From contig NZ_JAPDIA010000008.1 of the NCBI RefSeq assembly GCF_029525575.1, forward strand, positions 1,984,001-2,048,000: a DNA stretch of 64,000 bases, given 5' to 3'. Source of the stretch: Cohnella rhizosphaerae (GTDB lineage Bacteria; Bacillota; Bacilli; Paenibacillales; Paenibacillaceae). Below the pieces are notes generated by a model. The model was not told the DNA's origin and searched no databases. It saw only the letters and a program-made list of their open reading frames with translations. Positions 10,426 to 18,857 of the stretch are shown here, piece after piece (position 1 is the first letter of the stretch; each line of letters begins with the position of its first letter). A program made the position numbers and the translations under genes.

Positions 10426-11356
10426 CTATTTGGCATGATGTATAACCGGACGGGCCGCGCCGACGACGCCCGCATCGTCTCCGAGCTCGGAGGTGACGAT
10501 CTCGAAGTCGTCCCGTACAAAGATCGGCATCGCAGTATCCGCGATATGCCGGCGGATCAGATCGGCAAGAAAAACGCCTTGTTGCGCGATCGCGCCCGTC
10601 AATACGATTTTTTTTTACATTTAACGCGTACAAGGAATTGAGCAAGCCCGCAGCCACGTATCCGGCATACCTGCGGACGAGCTCCAGCGCCTTCAGGTCT
10701 CCGGCGCGCGCGAATTCGAACAACTGCTCGGGCGTCGCGAATCGACGTTTCTCTCCGGCTTCGTTCAGCATCGCGCTCAGCGCGCTCACGGACGCATACG
10801 CTTCCCAGCAGCCGCGCTGTCCGCAGGTGCAAAGCCTGCCTGCGATCTCGATCACCTGATGGCCGATCGCGCCGGCAAACCCCTCATCCCCCGGATACGG
10901 CTTGCCGTCCTCCCAGAGGCAAGCCCCGATGCCGGTTCCGAGCGATACGCATAAAAAGCGTTCGAACGAACGGCCGGCTCCCGTCCACGCTTCGCCTGCG
11001 GCGATCGCGAATACGTCGTTCACGACGCTGACCGGCATTGTGTAGAGGGACGCAAGATCCTGTTGCAGACGGACGCCGGTCCATCCCGGAATGTTGCCGG
11101 TCGCGTAGGCGACCGTCCCGTGCCGATCGACATAGCCCGCCGTGCCGATCCCGATCGCCGCGATCTCCGCATTCCGCTCGGATGCTGCCCTCCGGTATTC
11201 GCCGATCAACGCATGAAGCCGCGTCAGCAGCGCGTCTCTTCCGAGCTTCGCTTGCGACGGAGCCGTCTGCCTGGTCAGGAGCGCGCCGCTATCGTCGATC
11301 AAACCCGATTTGACATTCGTTCCGCCAATATCGAAAGCCAGCACAACGCGTTTCAT
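10426..11356 (-). CDS. ROK family sugar kinase (one apparent frameshift)
   Basis: The restored protein has 309 residues. N-terminal phosphate-binding AFDIGGTNVKSGL, the catalytic VNDV segment and the zinc-binding CTCGQRGCWEAYAS motif identify a ROK kinase. A nine-T run (10608-10616) breaks the frame. One base fewer restores NVKKIVLTGAIAQQG and a TAG at 10426-10428. Its start overlaps the nanE stop by 4 bases (ATGA type), so the two are translationally coupled. With nanE beside it, N-acetylmannosamine is the likely substrate, giving ManNAc-6-P. Glucose or another hexose cannot be excluded from sequence. Confidence 0.85.
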
Positions 11357-12060
11357 TCCGGCACGACGGTCGGGAAGTCTGTTTGTTCCAGGCCCTTCAC
11401 GAACATTTCAGTCAACAGGTGCGGACGCGTAATCGCCGTCCCGACGACGACGAAACAAGCGCCAAGACGCAAACATCTTGCCGCCTGGGCAGGCGTCTGG
11501 ATGCGGCCCTCGGCGACCACGGGAACGGACAGCCGCCCGGCGAGCGCTTCGAGCAGCGCGTAATCGGGCTCGTCGCTTTTCGGACTGTACGGCGTATAGC
11601 CGGACAGCGTCGTCGAGACGAGATCGAATCCGATGCGCTGCGCGTATTCGCCTTCCTCGACGGTGGACACGTCGGCCATCAGCAGAAGACCCTCCTGCTT
11701 TTTCATTTCCTGAACGATATCCCGCAGGCTTTCCCCGCCCGGACGGTCCCGCCCCGTCGCGTCCATGGCGACGATCTCTGCGCCGGCTCGGCGAACGGCC
11801 AGCGCATCATTTAACGTCGGAGTGATGTACACGTCGGAACTTTCGTAATCTTTTTTCCAAATGCCGATGACCGGCAGCCCCGTCTTGCGCTTGATCGCCC
11901 GGATGTCGTCCGGATGGTTGGCGCGGATGCCCGCCGCCCCGCCGCGCTTGGCCGCGAGCGCCATGCGGGCCATCATCTCGCTCCCGAACAACGCCTCTCC
12001 TTCGTATGCCTGGCAGGATACAACGAGTTTACTTCGCAAACGGTCCAATATCGTTTCCAT
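11353..12060 (-). CDS. nanE: N-acetylmannosamine-6-phosphate 2-epimerase
   Basis: 235 residues, intact TIM-barrel protein with the NanE signatures VVSCQAYEGEAL near the N-terminus, AAGIRANHPDDI, IGIWKKDY, VAMDAT and the phosphate-binding VVAEGRI and VVVGTAITRP segments. It interconverts ManNAc-6-P and GlcNAc-6-P in the cytoplasm. The start ATG follows AGGAGG. It heads the operon nanE-ROK-DUF4127-AraC and lies below copy 2 of the shared promoter module. No nanA lyase is adjacent. The DHDPS-family gene at 23941 is 12 kb away under another regulator. Confidence 0.9.
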   Translation of the reverse strand: METILDRLRSKLVVSCQAYEGEALFGSEMMARMALAAKRGGAAGIRANHPDDIRAIKRKTGLPVIGIWKKDYESSDVYITPTLNDALAVRRAGAEIVAMDATGRDRPGGESLRDIVQEMKKQEGLLLMADVSTVEEGEYAQRIGFDLVSTTLSGYTPYSPKSDEPDYALLEALAGRLSVPVVAEGRIQTPAQAARCLRLGACFVVVGTAITRPHLLTEMFVKGLEQTDFPTVVPE

Positions 12061-12104
12061 GCCACGACCTCCTCCTGAGCCTGATGATTTTCCCCGACTT
12101 TTTT

Positions 12105-12186
12105 ACGATACCGAGTGCAGCGCGAATTGGAAATGCTCGATATTTGCATGGCTGCGCGCAAATAAAGATACAAAGACGCAAAAAAT
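12105..12186 (-). promoter_or_regulatory. Shared promoter/operator module, copy 2 (nanE operon)
   Basis: On the minus strand a -35 TTTCCA (12128-12133) and a -10 TATCGT (12105-12110) are exactly 17 bases apart. Upstream lie GCAAATATCGAG, TTGTATCTTT and a TTTTTTGCG block. All have counterparts at 6376-6460. The module sits 45-126 bases upstream of the nanE start, comparable to copy 1. This links the kinase/epimerase/regulator operon to the importer operon. Confidence 0.65.
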
Positions 12187-12208
12187 GAAAACGCGCTCAA
12201 CGGCGAAC

Positions 12209-12240
12209 AGCGCCCACCGCACGGGGATGGGCGCTTCTTT
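12209..12240. terminator. Weak hairpin between convergent-in-series operons
   Basis: An 8-bp inverted repeat AGCGCCCA / TGGGCGCT (12209-12216, 12228-12235) with an 11-base loop lies downstream of the Zn-dehydrogenase stop (12342). The T-rich side (TCTTT) is on the plus strand, so its strength as a terminator for the minus operon is doubtful. Bases 12241-12341 show nothing else. Confidence 0.35.
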
Positions 12241-12341
12241 CGCTGGCGGGCCCCTTTTCGGCGGCGCTTGTCCTATCGACTGTCGTCAAATATGGACGAA
12301 AATTTCAGTGTCGACGCCGAGCCGGTAATGAAGCTTTCGTA

Positions 12342-13391
12342 TCAATGGGAAGTCGCGTCCGGCGATTCGGACACCTGCAGCAGCACCTTGATCTCGCGGC
12401 CCGGCGCCCGGACCAGCTTGTCGAACCATTTGGCTCCGTCCGCCAGCGGCGCGATCTCGATCCGGTCGCCCAGCCCGATGCGTCCCTCGGCGATCCAGTC
12501 GAACGCCTGCTTGAAGTTCGCCTTCGAATAGGCGAACGAGCCCGCGATCTTGAGCTCCCGTCGCACCAGATCGTTGAAGTCAAGCGCAGTCTCGGCCCGA
12601 TGAAGTCCCGTGAAGACGAGTCTTCCCCCGTTCATGACCGATTCGGCGCACTGGCGGCGCGTCTCGGCGGCCCCGACCGCGTCGATCGCCGCGCTGACGC
12701 CCAGTCCGCCCGTCAATTCCCGGATACGCGAGGCAAGGTCCTCGGTCCGCGGGTTGACGGCGATCGCGCCCAGCGAAGAAGCGAAGGTGAGCCGATCGTC
12801 GCTCAGATCGACCGCGATGACCCGGCCGGCTCCGCTGAGCAGCACCGCCTGAAGCGCGAAAATGCCGATCGGCCCCATGCCCATGACGAGCACCGTGTCC
12901 TCGGGACCGGGCAGCCGTCAGCTCGGCTACGCGCGCGCCGCAGGCGACGGGCTCCGTCAAAGCGCCGTCCGCCAGCGTCACGTGATCGGGCAGCGGGTGC
13001 ACGAACGCGGCCGGCACTTTGACGAACTCGGCGTTGCTTCCGGGCAGGGCGGCGCTAAGCAGCTTGCGTTCCGGACACAAGGACTCCTGACCGGCGAGAC
13101 AGTAGCGGCACTTGCCGCAGGTCACGAGCGGGTTGGCGGTGACGCGCATGCCCGCGCGCAGACCGCGCGCTTCGCCTTCGGGGCCTGCGGTCTCGATCGT
13201 GCCGGACAGCTCGTGACCGAAAATCATCGGGGGGCTTGCGCAGCGAGTTATGCCCCATATACCCGCTCAGCTCCGAGCCGCAAATGCCCGAGTAGACGAC
13301 CCGGATCAGCACTTCTTCCGGTCCGGGCACGGGCGCCTGACATTCCATCAGCTTCATCTCTTCGGGGGGCGGTATAGACCAATGCTTTCAT
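12342..13391 (-). CDS. Zinc-dependent alcohol/polyol dehydrogenase (three apparent frameshifts)
   Basis: The restored protein has 348 residues, the normal MDR length. It shows the catalytic-zinc segment YSGICGSELSG, the proton-relay GHELSG, the structural-zinc cysteines in CGKCRYCLAGQESLC and the nucleotide-binding MGMGPIG. Breaks lie at six G (13364-13369), six G (13229-13234) and a third near 12905-12925 without a long run. One base fewer at each joins TAPEEMKLMECQ, LRKPPMIFGHEL and VAELTLPGPEDTVLV. It is last in the IclR-flanked operon, 16 bases after the FAH gene. It resembles sorbitol/galactitol-phosphate/threonine dehydrogenases. It probably oxidises a sugar or polyol with NAD(P), substrate unknown. 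Confidence 0.82.
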
Positions 13392-13407
13392 GACGTTTAG
13401 CACTCCT

Positions 13408-14299
13408 TTAGACGAACCGGTTCGTCAGCGCGCCGAGACCGTCGATCTCGACCGTGACGATGTCGCCCGGCTTCAAATAAACTTGGCGTTCCTCGGGATA
13501 CCCGAGCACGACGCCCTCCGGCGTGCCGGTCATGATCAGATCCCCCCGGCCGCAGCGTCATATGGCGGGAAATATAGCTGACGATCATACGGCAATCGAA
13601 GATCATGTCGCTCGTATTCGAGTTCTGGCGAAGCTCGCCGTTAACCGAGCAGCGGATGCCGAGCCCGTTCGGGTCGGGAACGGCGTCAGACGTCACGAGG
13701 TACGGACCGATCGGGCAGAAGCCGTCGAGGCTCTTGCCGAGCAGCCATTGCGAGGTTCGCAGCTGCAGGTCGCGGGCAGAGACATCGTTCACATTGCAGT
13801 ACCCTCCGACGTAATCCAGCGCTTCTTCGGGCGATACGTCAAACGTCTCGCGCCCGATCACGATGCCAAGCTCGGCCTCGTAGTCCGTCTTGGACGAAGT
13901 TTTCGGCAGACGGACGTCCCGGCCGTGGGCGGACAGCGCGTTGTCGAATTTATTGAACAGAATCGGATAGGACGGAATAGGCGAGCCCGTCTCCTCGGCA
14001 TGCCTGCGGTAGTTCAGGCCGACGCAGATCAATTTGCCGGGGCGAAGCACGCAAGGCTCCAGCGCGAGGTCGGCTTCGCGGCGAAGCGCGCCCGCGAACG
14101 CCGCCGGCCCTTGCTCCGAGACGCGGCGGTCCAGCGCGCGAAGCCGCTCCAGCGCCGCGCTTCCCGCCGCAAGCGCAGCGTCCGCGGACGCCAGCTCCGG
14201 CGAAGCTCCGCCTTCCGCCGCCTCGACGTCGAGGACGCCGTGAACGGTGGAGATCCCGAGTTTAATCCGTCCGTCTTCCCGATAGTGCAGAAGCTTCAT
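13408..14299 (-). CDS. Fumarylacetoacetate hydrolase family protein (one apparent frameshift)
   Basis: The restored protein has 296 residues. The FAH fold is shown by ICVGLNYRRHAEE, the metal-binding DYEAELGIVIG and the CPIGPYLV segment. A six-C run (13542-13547) breaks the frame. Removing one base gives LRPGDLIMTGTPEGV, a conserved C-terminal motif of the family, and a TAA at 13408-13410. FAH-family enzymes cleave C-C bonds in 2,4-diketo acids or dehydrate/decarboxylate related acids. Beside a lactonase, an SDR and a dehydrogenase it fits the last step of a non-phosphorylating sugar-acid pathway (inference). Confidence 0.85.
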
Positions 14300-14314
14300 C
14301 TTTTATACCTCCAG

Positions 14315-15218
14315 TTAGTAAGCCATGTCGAATGCGAACGGCCGCCTGCCCGACAGCCCGGCGGCGCTCAAATCCAGCGCGAACAGCGCGCCCGAATGCG
14401 GATAAGCGTCAAGCTCCGGCTCCCGCATTCCGTCGGATGCGCTTGTCATGTACAACGTCTGCAGCCGCTCCCCGCCGAACGCGCAGCTTGAAGGCTGAAG
14501 CGCGGGAAGGCGCACCTGCGCCAGCAGCGAGCCGTCGGCCGGATTCCAGCGCGCTACCCGAGCGGCGCCCCATTGGGCAACCCAGAGCATGCCCTCGGTA
14601 TCGAGCGTCATCCCGTCCGGTACCCCATTCGTTCCTTCCTCCAGGCGGATCGCCGTACGTCTCTCGCCGAGCTCGCCTCGCTCGGCGTCGAAGGCATAGG
14701 CGCGAACCTCGCGAATCGCCGAATCGACGTAATACATCTCGCGGCCGTCCGGACTCCAGTCCAGACCGTTGGAGCAAGTCACGTCCCGCACGGCTTCGAT
14801 GACGGTCATATCGCGATCGATCCGGTACAGGCTGCCGATCGGCCGTTCCCCCGCTCCGATCCATCGTTCCGATCCAGAGCCGCCCGTCCGGTCCCGCCTT
14901 GCCGTCGTTGAAGCGAATAGAGCCGGGCAGCTCCAGACGCAAAATTTCTTCGAATTTCCCGTTTTCCGGCTCCCAGCGATACAGACTGCGATCGGCAGCC
15001 GCGATCCAGCTTCCGTTCGTGCATGGCACGATCGCGCTGATCCATTCGGGAGCCGGGTACGACGCCGAACGCCCGCTCGACGGATCAAGTCGACGAACGG
15101 CCGCACCCGTAATGTCGACCCATAGCAGCGTGCCGGTCCGCTCGTCCCAGCACGGCCCCTCGCCCAAGGCTGCCGGCCGCGCGGACGAAACGACCGGGTT
15201 CCATTCGTCTTGGCGCAT
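14315..15218 (-). CDS. SMP-30/gluconolactonase family lactonase (one apparent frameshift)
   Basis: The restored protein has 300 residues, a six-bladed propeller of the regucalcin type. Metal-ligand segments are visible: LGEGPCWDE near residue 18, SIRFNDGKAGPDGRLW near 100, SNGLDWSPDG near 150 and PDGMTLDTEG near 200. A five-C run (14848-14852) breaks the frame, and one base fewer gives MDRSGERPIGSLYRI. It hydrolyses an aldonolactone or related lactone to the open acid in a divalent-metal reaction. In the operon it would act on the lactone formed by a dehydrogenase (inference). Confidence 0.87.
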
Positions 15219-15221
15219 CGT

Positions 15222-16322
15222 TTATTTCACCCTCCCGCGTCCGGCGATCGGCAGAACGTCCTTCACTTCGTCCCCTTGGACCATGTGCATCACGTCCAGC
15301 ATATTAACGACGGCGCAGCAGTGGACGGGAACGATCTCCAGCTTATCGCCGATCTTCAGCTCCCGTTCCTCCGGGGGCAGGCGCAGCACGCCGTGCTCTT
15401 CGTTAAACCAGGCGACTTCGATACCCGGATGCCCGATCACGTAGCCGCGGCCCGTGCCGATCGGCGAATCCTCGCCGTCCGACGTGAACACCTTGGTCCC
15501 GGCGTCGATGACGGCCCGGTCCGGCGCCGGTCGGCTGACGACGGTAACGAGCACCGTCAGCGCGCATTCCCCAACGTTCATCGCCTTTGCCTTCACCTGC
15601 GTCAGATCGCCGAAGACGTATGTGCCGGGACGCATCTCCGTCGCGCCCTTCATGGCGGACGCGAAGCGGCTGACCGGCGTCGAACCCGCGCTGACCGATT
15701 CGATCGGGAAGCCCAGGCCGCGCAGCGCTTCGGCGGACGCCAAGGCGGTCGCCGCCTCGCGCTCCGCTACAAGGATGCGCCCTTCATCGCTGTCTTCATC
15801 GTACGACTGACCGGCGAATACGAGTACGCCGGTCACGCGGATGCCCGCCAATGTCCGCAACTCGCGACCAAGTCGCAATAGCGCTTCTCCCGGCTGAACG
15901 CCCGCCCGGCCGTACCCCGGATCGACCTCGATCCAGACCGGCATGACGATGCCCGCATTGACTGCGGCGTCCGATATGCCGGCGGCCGCCTCCAGGCTGT
16001 CCACGGCAACCGTCACTTCCGCGCGGGCAGCGAGTCGCATCAGCCGCTCCAGCTTCGTCTTGCCCACGATCGGATAGGCGATCAGAATCGGTCCGATCCC
16101 GCCGTCCGCCATCGCTTCCGCTTCTCCGAGCTTGGCGACCGTAATGCCGACCGCGCCGGCCTTCAGCTGCATTCTGGCAATCTGGGGCGTCTTGTGCGTC
16201 TTGGCATGGGGCCGAAGCGCGATGCCCGCCTCGTCGGCCAGCCGCTGGACGCGCGCGATGTTAGCCTTCAGCTTATCTTGGTCGACCACGATGCATGGCG
16301 TATCCAGCTCGTATTTTTGCAT
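15222..16322 (-). CDS. D-threonine aldolase / D-serine dehydratase-like PLP enzyme
   Basis: 366 residues. A fold-type III PLP barrel: the RPHAKTHKTPQ motif (37-47) holds the PLP lysine, and the C-terminal VPVHCCAVVN supplies the His/Cys metal site typical of D-threonine aldolases and eukaryotic-type D-serine dehydratases. The start ATG at 16322 is 6 bases from GGGAGGTG, and longer in-frame starts have none. It could cleave a D-3-hydroxyamino acid to glycine and an aldehyde, or deaminate D-serine. The RidA gene two positions upstream would clear the enamine made by such a deaminase, which favours a dehydratase activity (inference). Confidence 0.85.
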   Translation of the reverse strand: MQKYELDTPCIVVDQDKLKANIARVQRLADEAGIALRPHAKTHKTPQIARMQLKAGAVGITVAKLGEAEAMADGGIGPILIAYPIVGKTKLERLMRLAARAEVTVAVDSLEAAAGISDAAVNAGIVMPVWIEVDPGYGRAGVQPGEALLRLGRELRTLAGIRVTGVLVFAGQSYDEDSDEGRILVAEREAATALASAEALRGLGFPIESVSAGSTPVSRFASAMKGATEMRPGTYVFGDLTQVKAKAMNVGECALTVLVTVVSRPAPDRAVIDAGTKVFTSDGEDSPIGTGRGYVIGHPGIEVAWFNEEHGVLRLPPEERELKIGDKLEIVPVHCCAVVNMLDVMHMVQGDEVKDVLPIAGRGRVK

Positions 16323-16347
16323 GTCTTTCACCTCCCGTACGGTCTCC

Positions 16348-17097
16348 TCAGGCCAGCTGGCCGCCGTCCACGACGATGCATTCGCCGTGAATGAACGCGG
16401 CATCGTCCGACGCCAGGAAGGCAAATACGCCGGCTACATCCTTCGGCTTGCCGACGCGGCCCAGCGGAATATGATTGTTGATATAGTTCTCGACAAATGC
16501 CGGATCGTCGATCGCCTCCGACATCGGCGTCTGGATGTAACCTGGGCATACCGCATTCACGCGAATGCCGGCAGTGCCGAGCTCGAGCGCCATCGTCTTC
16601 GTTAGCAGGACGATGCCGCCCTTCGAAGCATTGTAGTGCGCATACTTCGCCTCGCCGGCCAGGCCGTTGGTCGAAGCCATATTGACGATGGCGCCTTCGC
16701 CCCGCTCCTTCATATGACGCGCTACGCGCTGCGCGACGTAGAACATGCCGTTGAGGTTGACATCGATCATGCGGCGCCAGTTCTCGTGCTTGATGTCGAC
16801 GAACGGCTCTTCCCAGGCGATGCCCGCATTGTTGGCGAGGATATGGATCGCGCCCCGCTCCTCGATCATCCGGTCGACAGTCTCATCCACCTGATCGGGG
16901 TTCGAGACGTCAAGCACATACCTGGAAGCCGAATAACCGGCCGCCTGCAGCTTCGCCTCCGCCTCGATCAACACCGATTCCTTGATATCCGCCAGCAGAA
17001 CGTGCGCCCCCTCGGCCGCGAATCGCTCCGCGATGGCGAACCCGATGCCTTGTCCTGCTCCCGTGACCAGCGCCGTGCGATTTACAAACCGTTGCAT
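16348..17097 (-). CDS. SDR family NAD(P)-dependent oxidoreductase
   Basis: 249 residues, the classical short-chain dehydrogenase length. Cofactor motif TGAGQGIG (11-18), NNAG near 90, catalytic Ser in NMASTNG and the YNASK catalytic pair. An Asp after the second strand (LLADIK) suggests NAD preference. The start ATG at 17097 follows a GGAGAGGAG. It oxidises or reduces a hydroxyl/keto group on the pathway substrate. In sugar-acid pathways an SDR of this type often oxidises a 2-keto-3-deoxy acid before an FAH-family hydrolase. Identity of the substrate is not visible. Confidence 0.88.
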   Translation of the reverse strand: MQRFVNRTALVTGAGQGIGFAIAERFAAEGAHVLLADIKESVLIEAEAKLQAAGYSASRYVLDVSNPDQVDETVDRMIEERGAIHILANNAGIAWEEPFVDIKHENWRRMIDVNLNGMFYVAQRVARHMKERGEGAIVNMASTNGLAGEAKYAHYNASKGGIVLLTKTMALELGTAGIRVNAVCPGYIQTPMSEAIDDPAFVENYINNHIPLGRVGKPKDVAGVFAFLASDDAAFIHGECIVVDGGQLA

Positions 17098-17116
17098 GGA
17101 CAGCCCGCTCCTCTCC

Positions 17117-17491
17117 TTAGCTTTGCTTGCATACGATCGCGTCGATCTCGACCTTGATGCCGTCCAGTCCGGCTTCGACGCAGGTCCGTGCCGGATACGG
17201 CGCATCGAAGTACGACACGTACACCGCATTGAAGCGGTTAAAATCCGCCAGGCTGGCCAAGTAGACGCTCACCTTGACGACGTCGTCCATCGTGTAGCCG
17301 CCGGCCTCGACGATTGCCTTGACATTGTCCATCGTCAGCCTCGTCTCGGCTTCGATGTCTCCCGGCACGATCTCGCCCTCCGCATCCAGCGGTCCCTGTC
17401 CCGATACGAACAGCATATGGCCGACCGCGATGCCCTGGGAATACGGACCGCTGCCGATCGATGCCTGATTCGTGCTCACTGCTTGTCTCAC
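17117..17491 (-). CDS. RidA family enamine/imine deaminase
   Basis: 124 residues from a GTG at 17491, 5 bases after AGGAGGAG. Family features: GPYSQGIAVG near residue 14, FVSGQGPLD, and the conserved YPARTCVEA segment whose Arg binds the substrate carboxylate. RidA proteins hydrolyse reactive 2-aminoacrylate-type enamines released by PLP dehydratases. Its position between an M20 peptidase and a D-threonine-aldolase-like enzyme supports such a role, though many pathway-specific Rid proteins have other imine substrates. Confidence 0.87.
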   Translation of the reverse strand: MRQAVSTNQASIGSGPYSQGIAVGHMLFVSGQGPLDAEGEIVPGDIEAETRLTMDNVKAIVEAGGYTMDDVVKVSVYLASLADFNRFNAVYVSYFDAPYPARTCVEAGLDGIKVEIDAIVCKQS

Positions 17492-17528
17492 GCGCTCTCC
17501 TCCTGTCCGATGAATGTACTCCGTTTTT

Positions 17529-18827
17529 TTACGACGACAATCCGCACCAACTGACGATCGTTTTCGCATAAATTTCCGTCAGCGCGTCGAGACTGTCCAG
17601 CTCGACGAACTCGCCCGGCGCGTGCGCGTTGCCGCCCGACGGTCCGAGAATCAGCGCCTTCGACGGGCTGTACGCGTTGAATACGAAGGCATCGCAGGCG
17701 AACGGCGAGCCGGTCACCTCGGCCGGCCGCCCCGTGGCCGCCTCGATCTCGTCGGCCAGCAGCGGCAGCAGCGGGAAGCCGGGATCGACCTCGCTGCCCG
17801 GCAGGAAGCGGATCATTCTGGCGAACGCCGGCTTCTGCAGCCCTTGCTCGTAGCTGCGGCCGCAGAAGCGCTCATAGCCGGCGAGCAGCTCCTCGCGCAG
17901 CCCGTCCTCGTCCACGCCGGGATAACATTCGACCCAAATATCGACATGGCATTCGACGGGGCCGACGTCGCACAGGGGCGAGCCCATATCGCCGGCTTCC
18001 AGCCGGGTGACGATAATCGGCAGCGTATCCTTCGAATGCGCGTACCATGGAGCCGGTCCCGTCCGCTTCGCCCGCTCCCGTTCATGCTGCTCCAGGAACA
18101 CGATAAACCGCGCGGCGTCGTTGGCCGGATTCCGCACTTCCTCGCCGTTGAACGACAGCCCCGTCGTCCCCCGGAACGTGACGCGCCATAGCGCGCCGCC
18201 CCGCGTCGCCGCGTACAGCGCGAGATTCGTCGGCTCGGGAATGATGACGGCGTCGGCATGGTCGCCGCGCGCCCGCCCGGCTACCGTGCCGTTCGCGCCG
18301 CCGAACTCCTCGTCGACGACCGACTCGATGCGGACGTCGCCTTGCAATTCGATGCCAAGCTCCTGCAGGCAGCGCACCGCCATGATCGAGGCGACGAGAC
18401 CGCCCTTCATATCGTAAGCGCCGAGACCGTACAGCTTGTTGCTGTCGATATACGGCGCATGCGGATCGGTCTCCCAGCCCGGCGCGACGGCCGCCGTGTC
18501 GATATGGCTGGAGAAAAGCAGCGAACGTCCGCCGCCCTTCCCCTTCCATACCGCGCTAACGTTCGGCCTGTTGCCGTAGTCCTTGCCCGGATAATAGGCG
18601 GGATGCTCGCGGAAGCCAGGCACCTCTTCGGGGCTGTACAGCTCCGACGCCAGGCCGAGCTCCTGCAGCCTGGCATGGAGCGTATGCTGGCACTCCCGCT
18701 CCGTCCCGTCGACGACCCGATTCACCGTATCGTGCCGAACAAGCTCGAGAAGCAGGTCGGTCATCCGATCGCGATTCGACGCGATCCACCGCCGGATCGA
18801 TGCCGGCAGCTGTTCGTTCCCCTTCAT
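17529..18827 (-). CDS. M20 family metallohydrolase (ArgE/DapE/ACY1-like)
   Basis: 432 residues, intact. Dinuclear zinc motifs: FSSHIDTAA (His and Asp near 105), GLGAYDMKGG (bridging Asp near 138) and the general-base Glu in VVDEEFGG near 171. A dimerisation/lid domain follows, then the C-terminal GPSGGNAHAPGEF with a zinc His. The family hydrolyses amide bonds of N-acyl amino acids and small peptides in the cytoplasm. Start ATG lies after AAGGAAGG. Beside a GH20-like hydrolase it could remove an acyl or amino-acid group from a sugar conjugate (inference). Confidence 0.88.
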   Translation of the reverse strand: MKGNEQLPASIRRWIASNRDRMTDLLLELVRHDTVNRVVDGTERECQHTLHARLQELGLASELYSPEEVPGFREHPAYYPGKDYGNRPNVSAVWKGKGGGRSLLFSSHIDTAAVAPGWETDPHAPYIDSNKLYGLGAYDMKGGLVASIMAVRCLQELGIELQGDVRIESVVDEEFGGANGTVAGRARGDHADAVIIPEPTNLALYAATRGGALWRVTFRGTTGLSFNGEEVRNPANDAARFIVFLEQHERERAKRTGPAPWYAHSKDTLPIIVTRLEAGDMGSPLCDVGPVECHVDIWVECYPGVDEDGLREELLAGYERFCGRSYEQGLQKPAFARMIRFLPGSEVDPGFPLLPLLADEIEAATGRPAEVTGSPFACDAFVFNAYSPSKALILGPSGGNAHAPGEFVELDSLDALTEIYAKTIVSWCGLSS

Positions 18828-18857
18828 GGCTGTCGCCTTCCTTTCCGGACACGGCCT

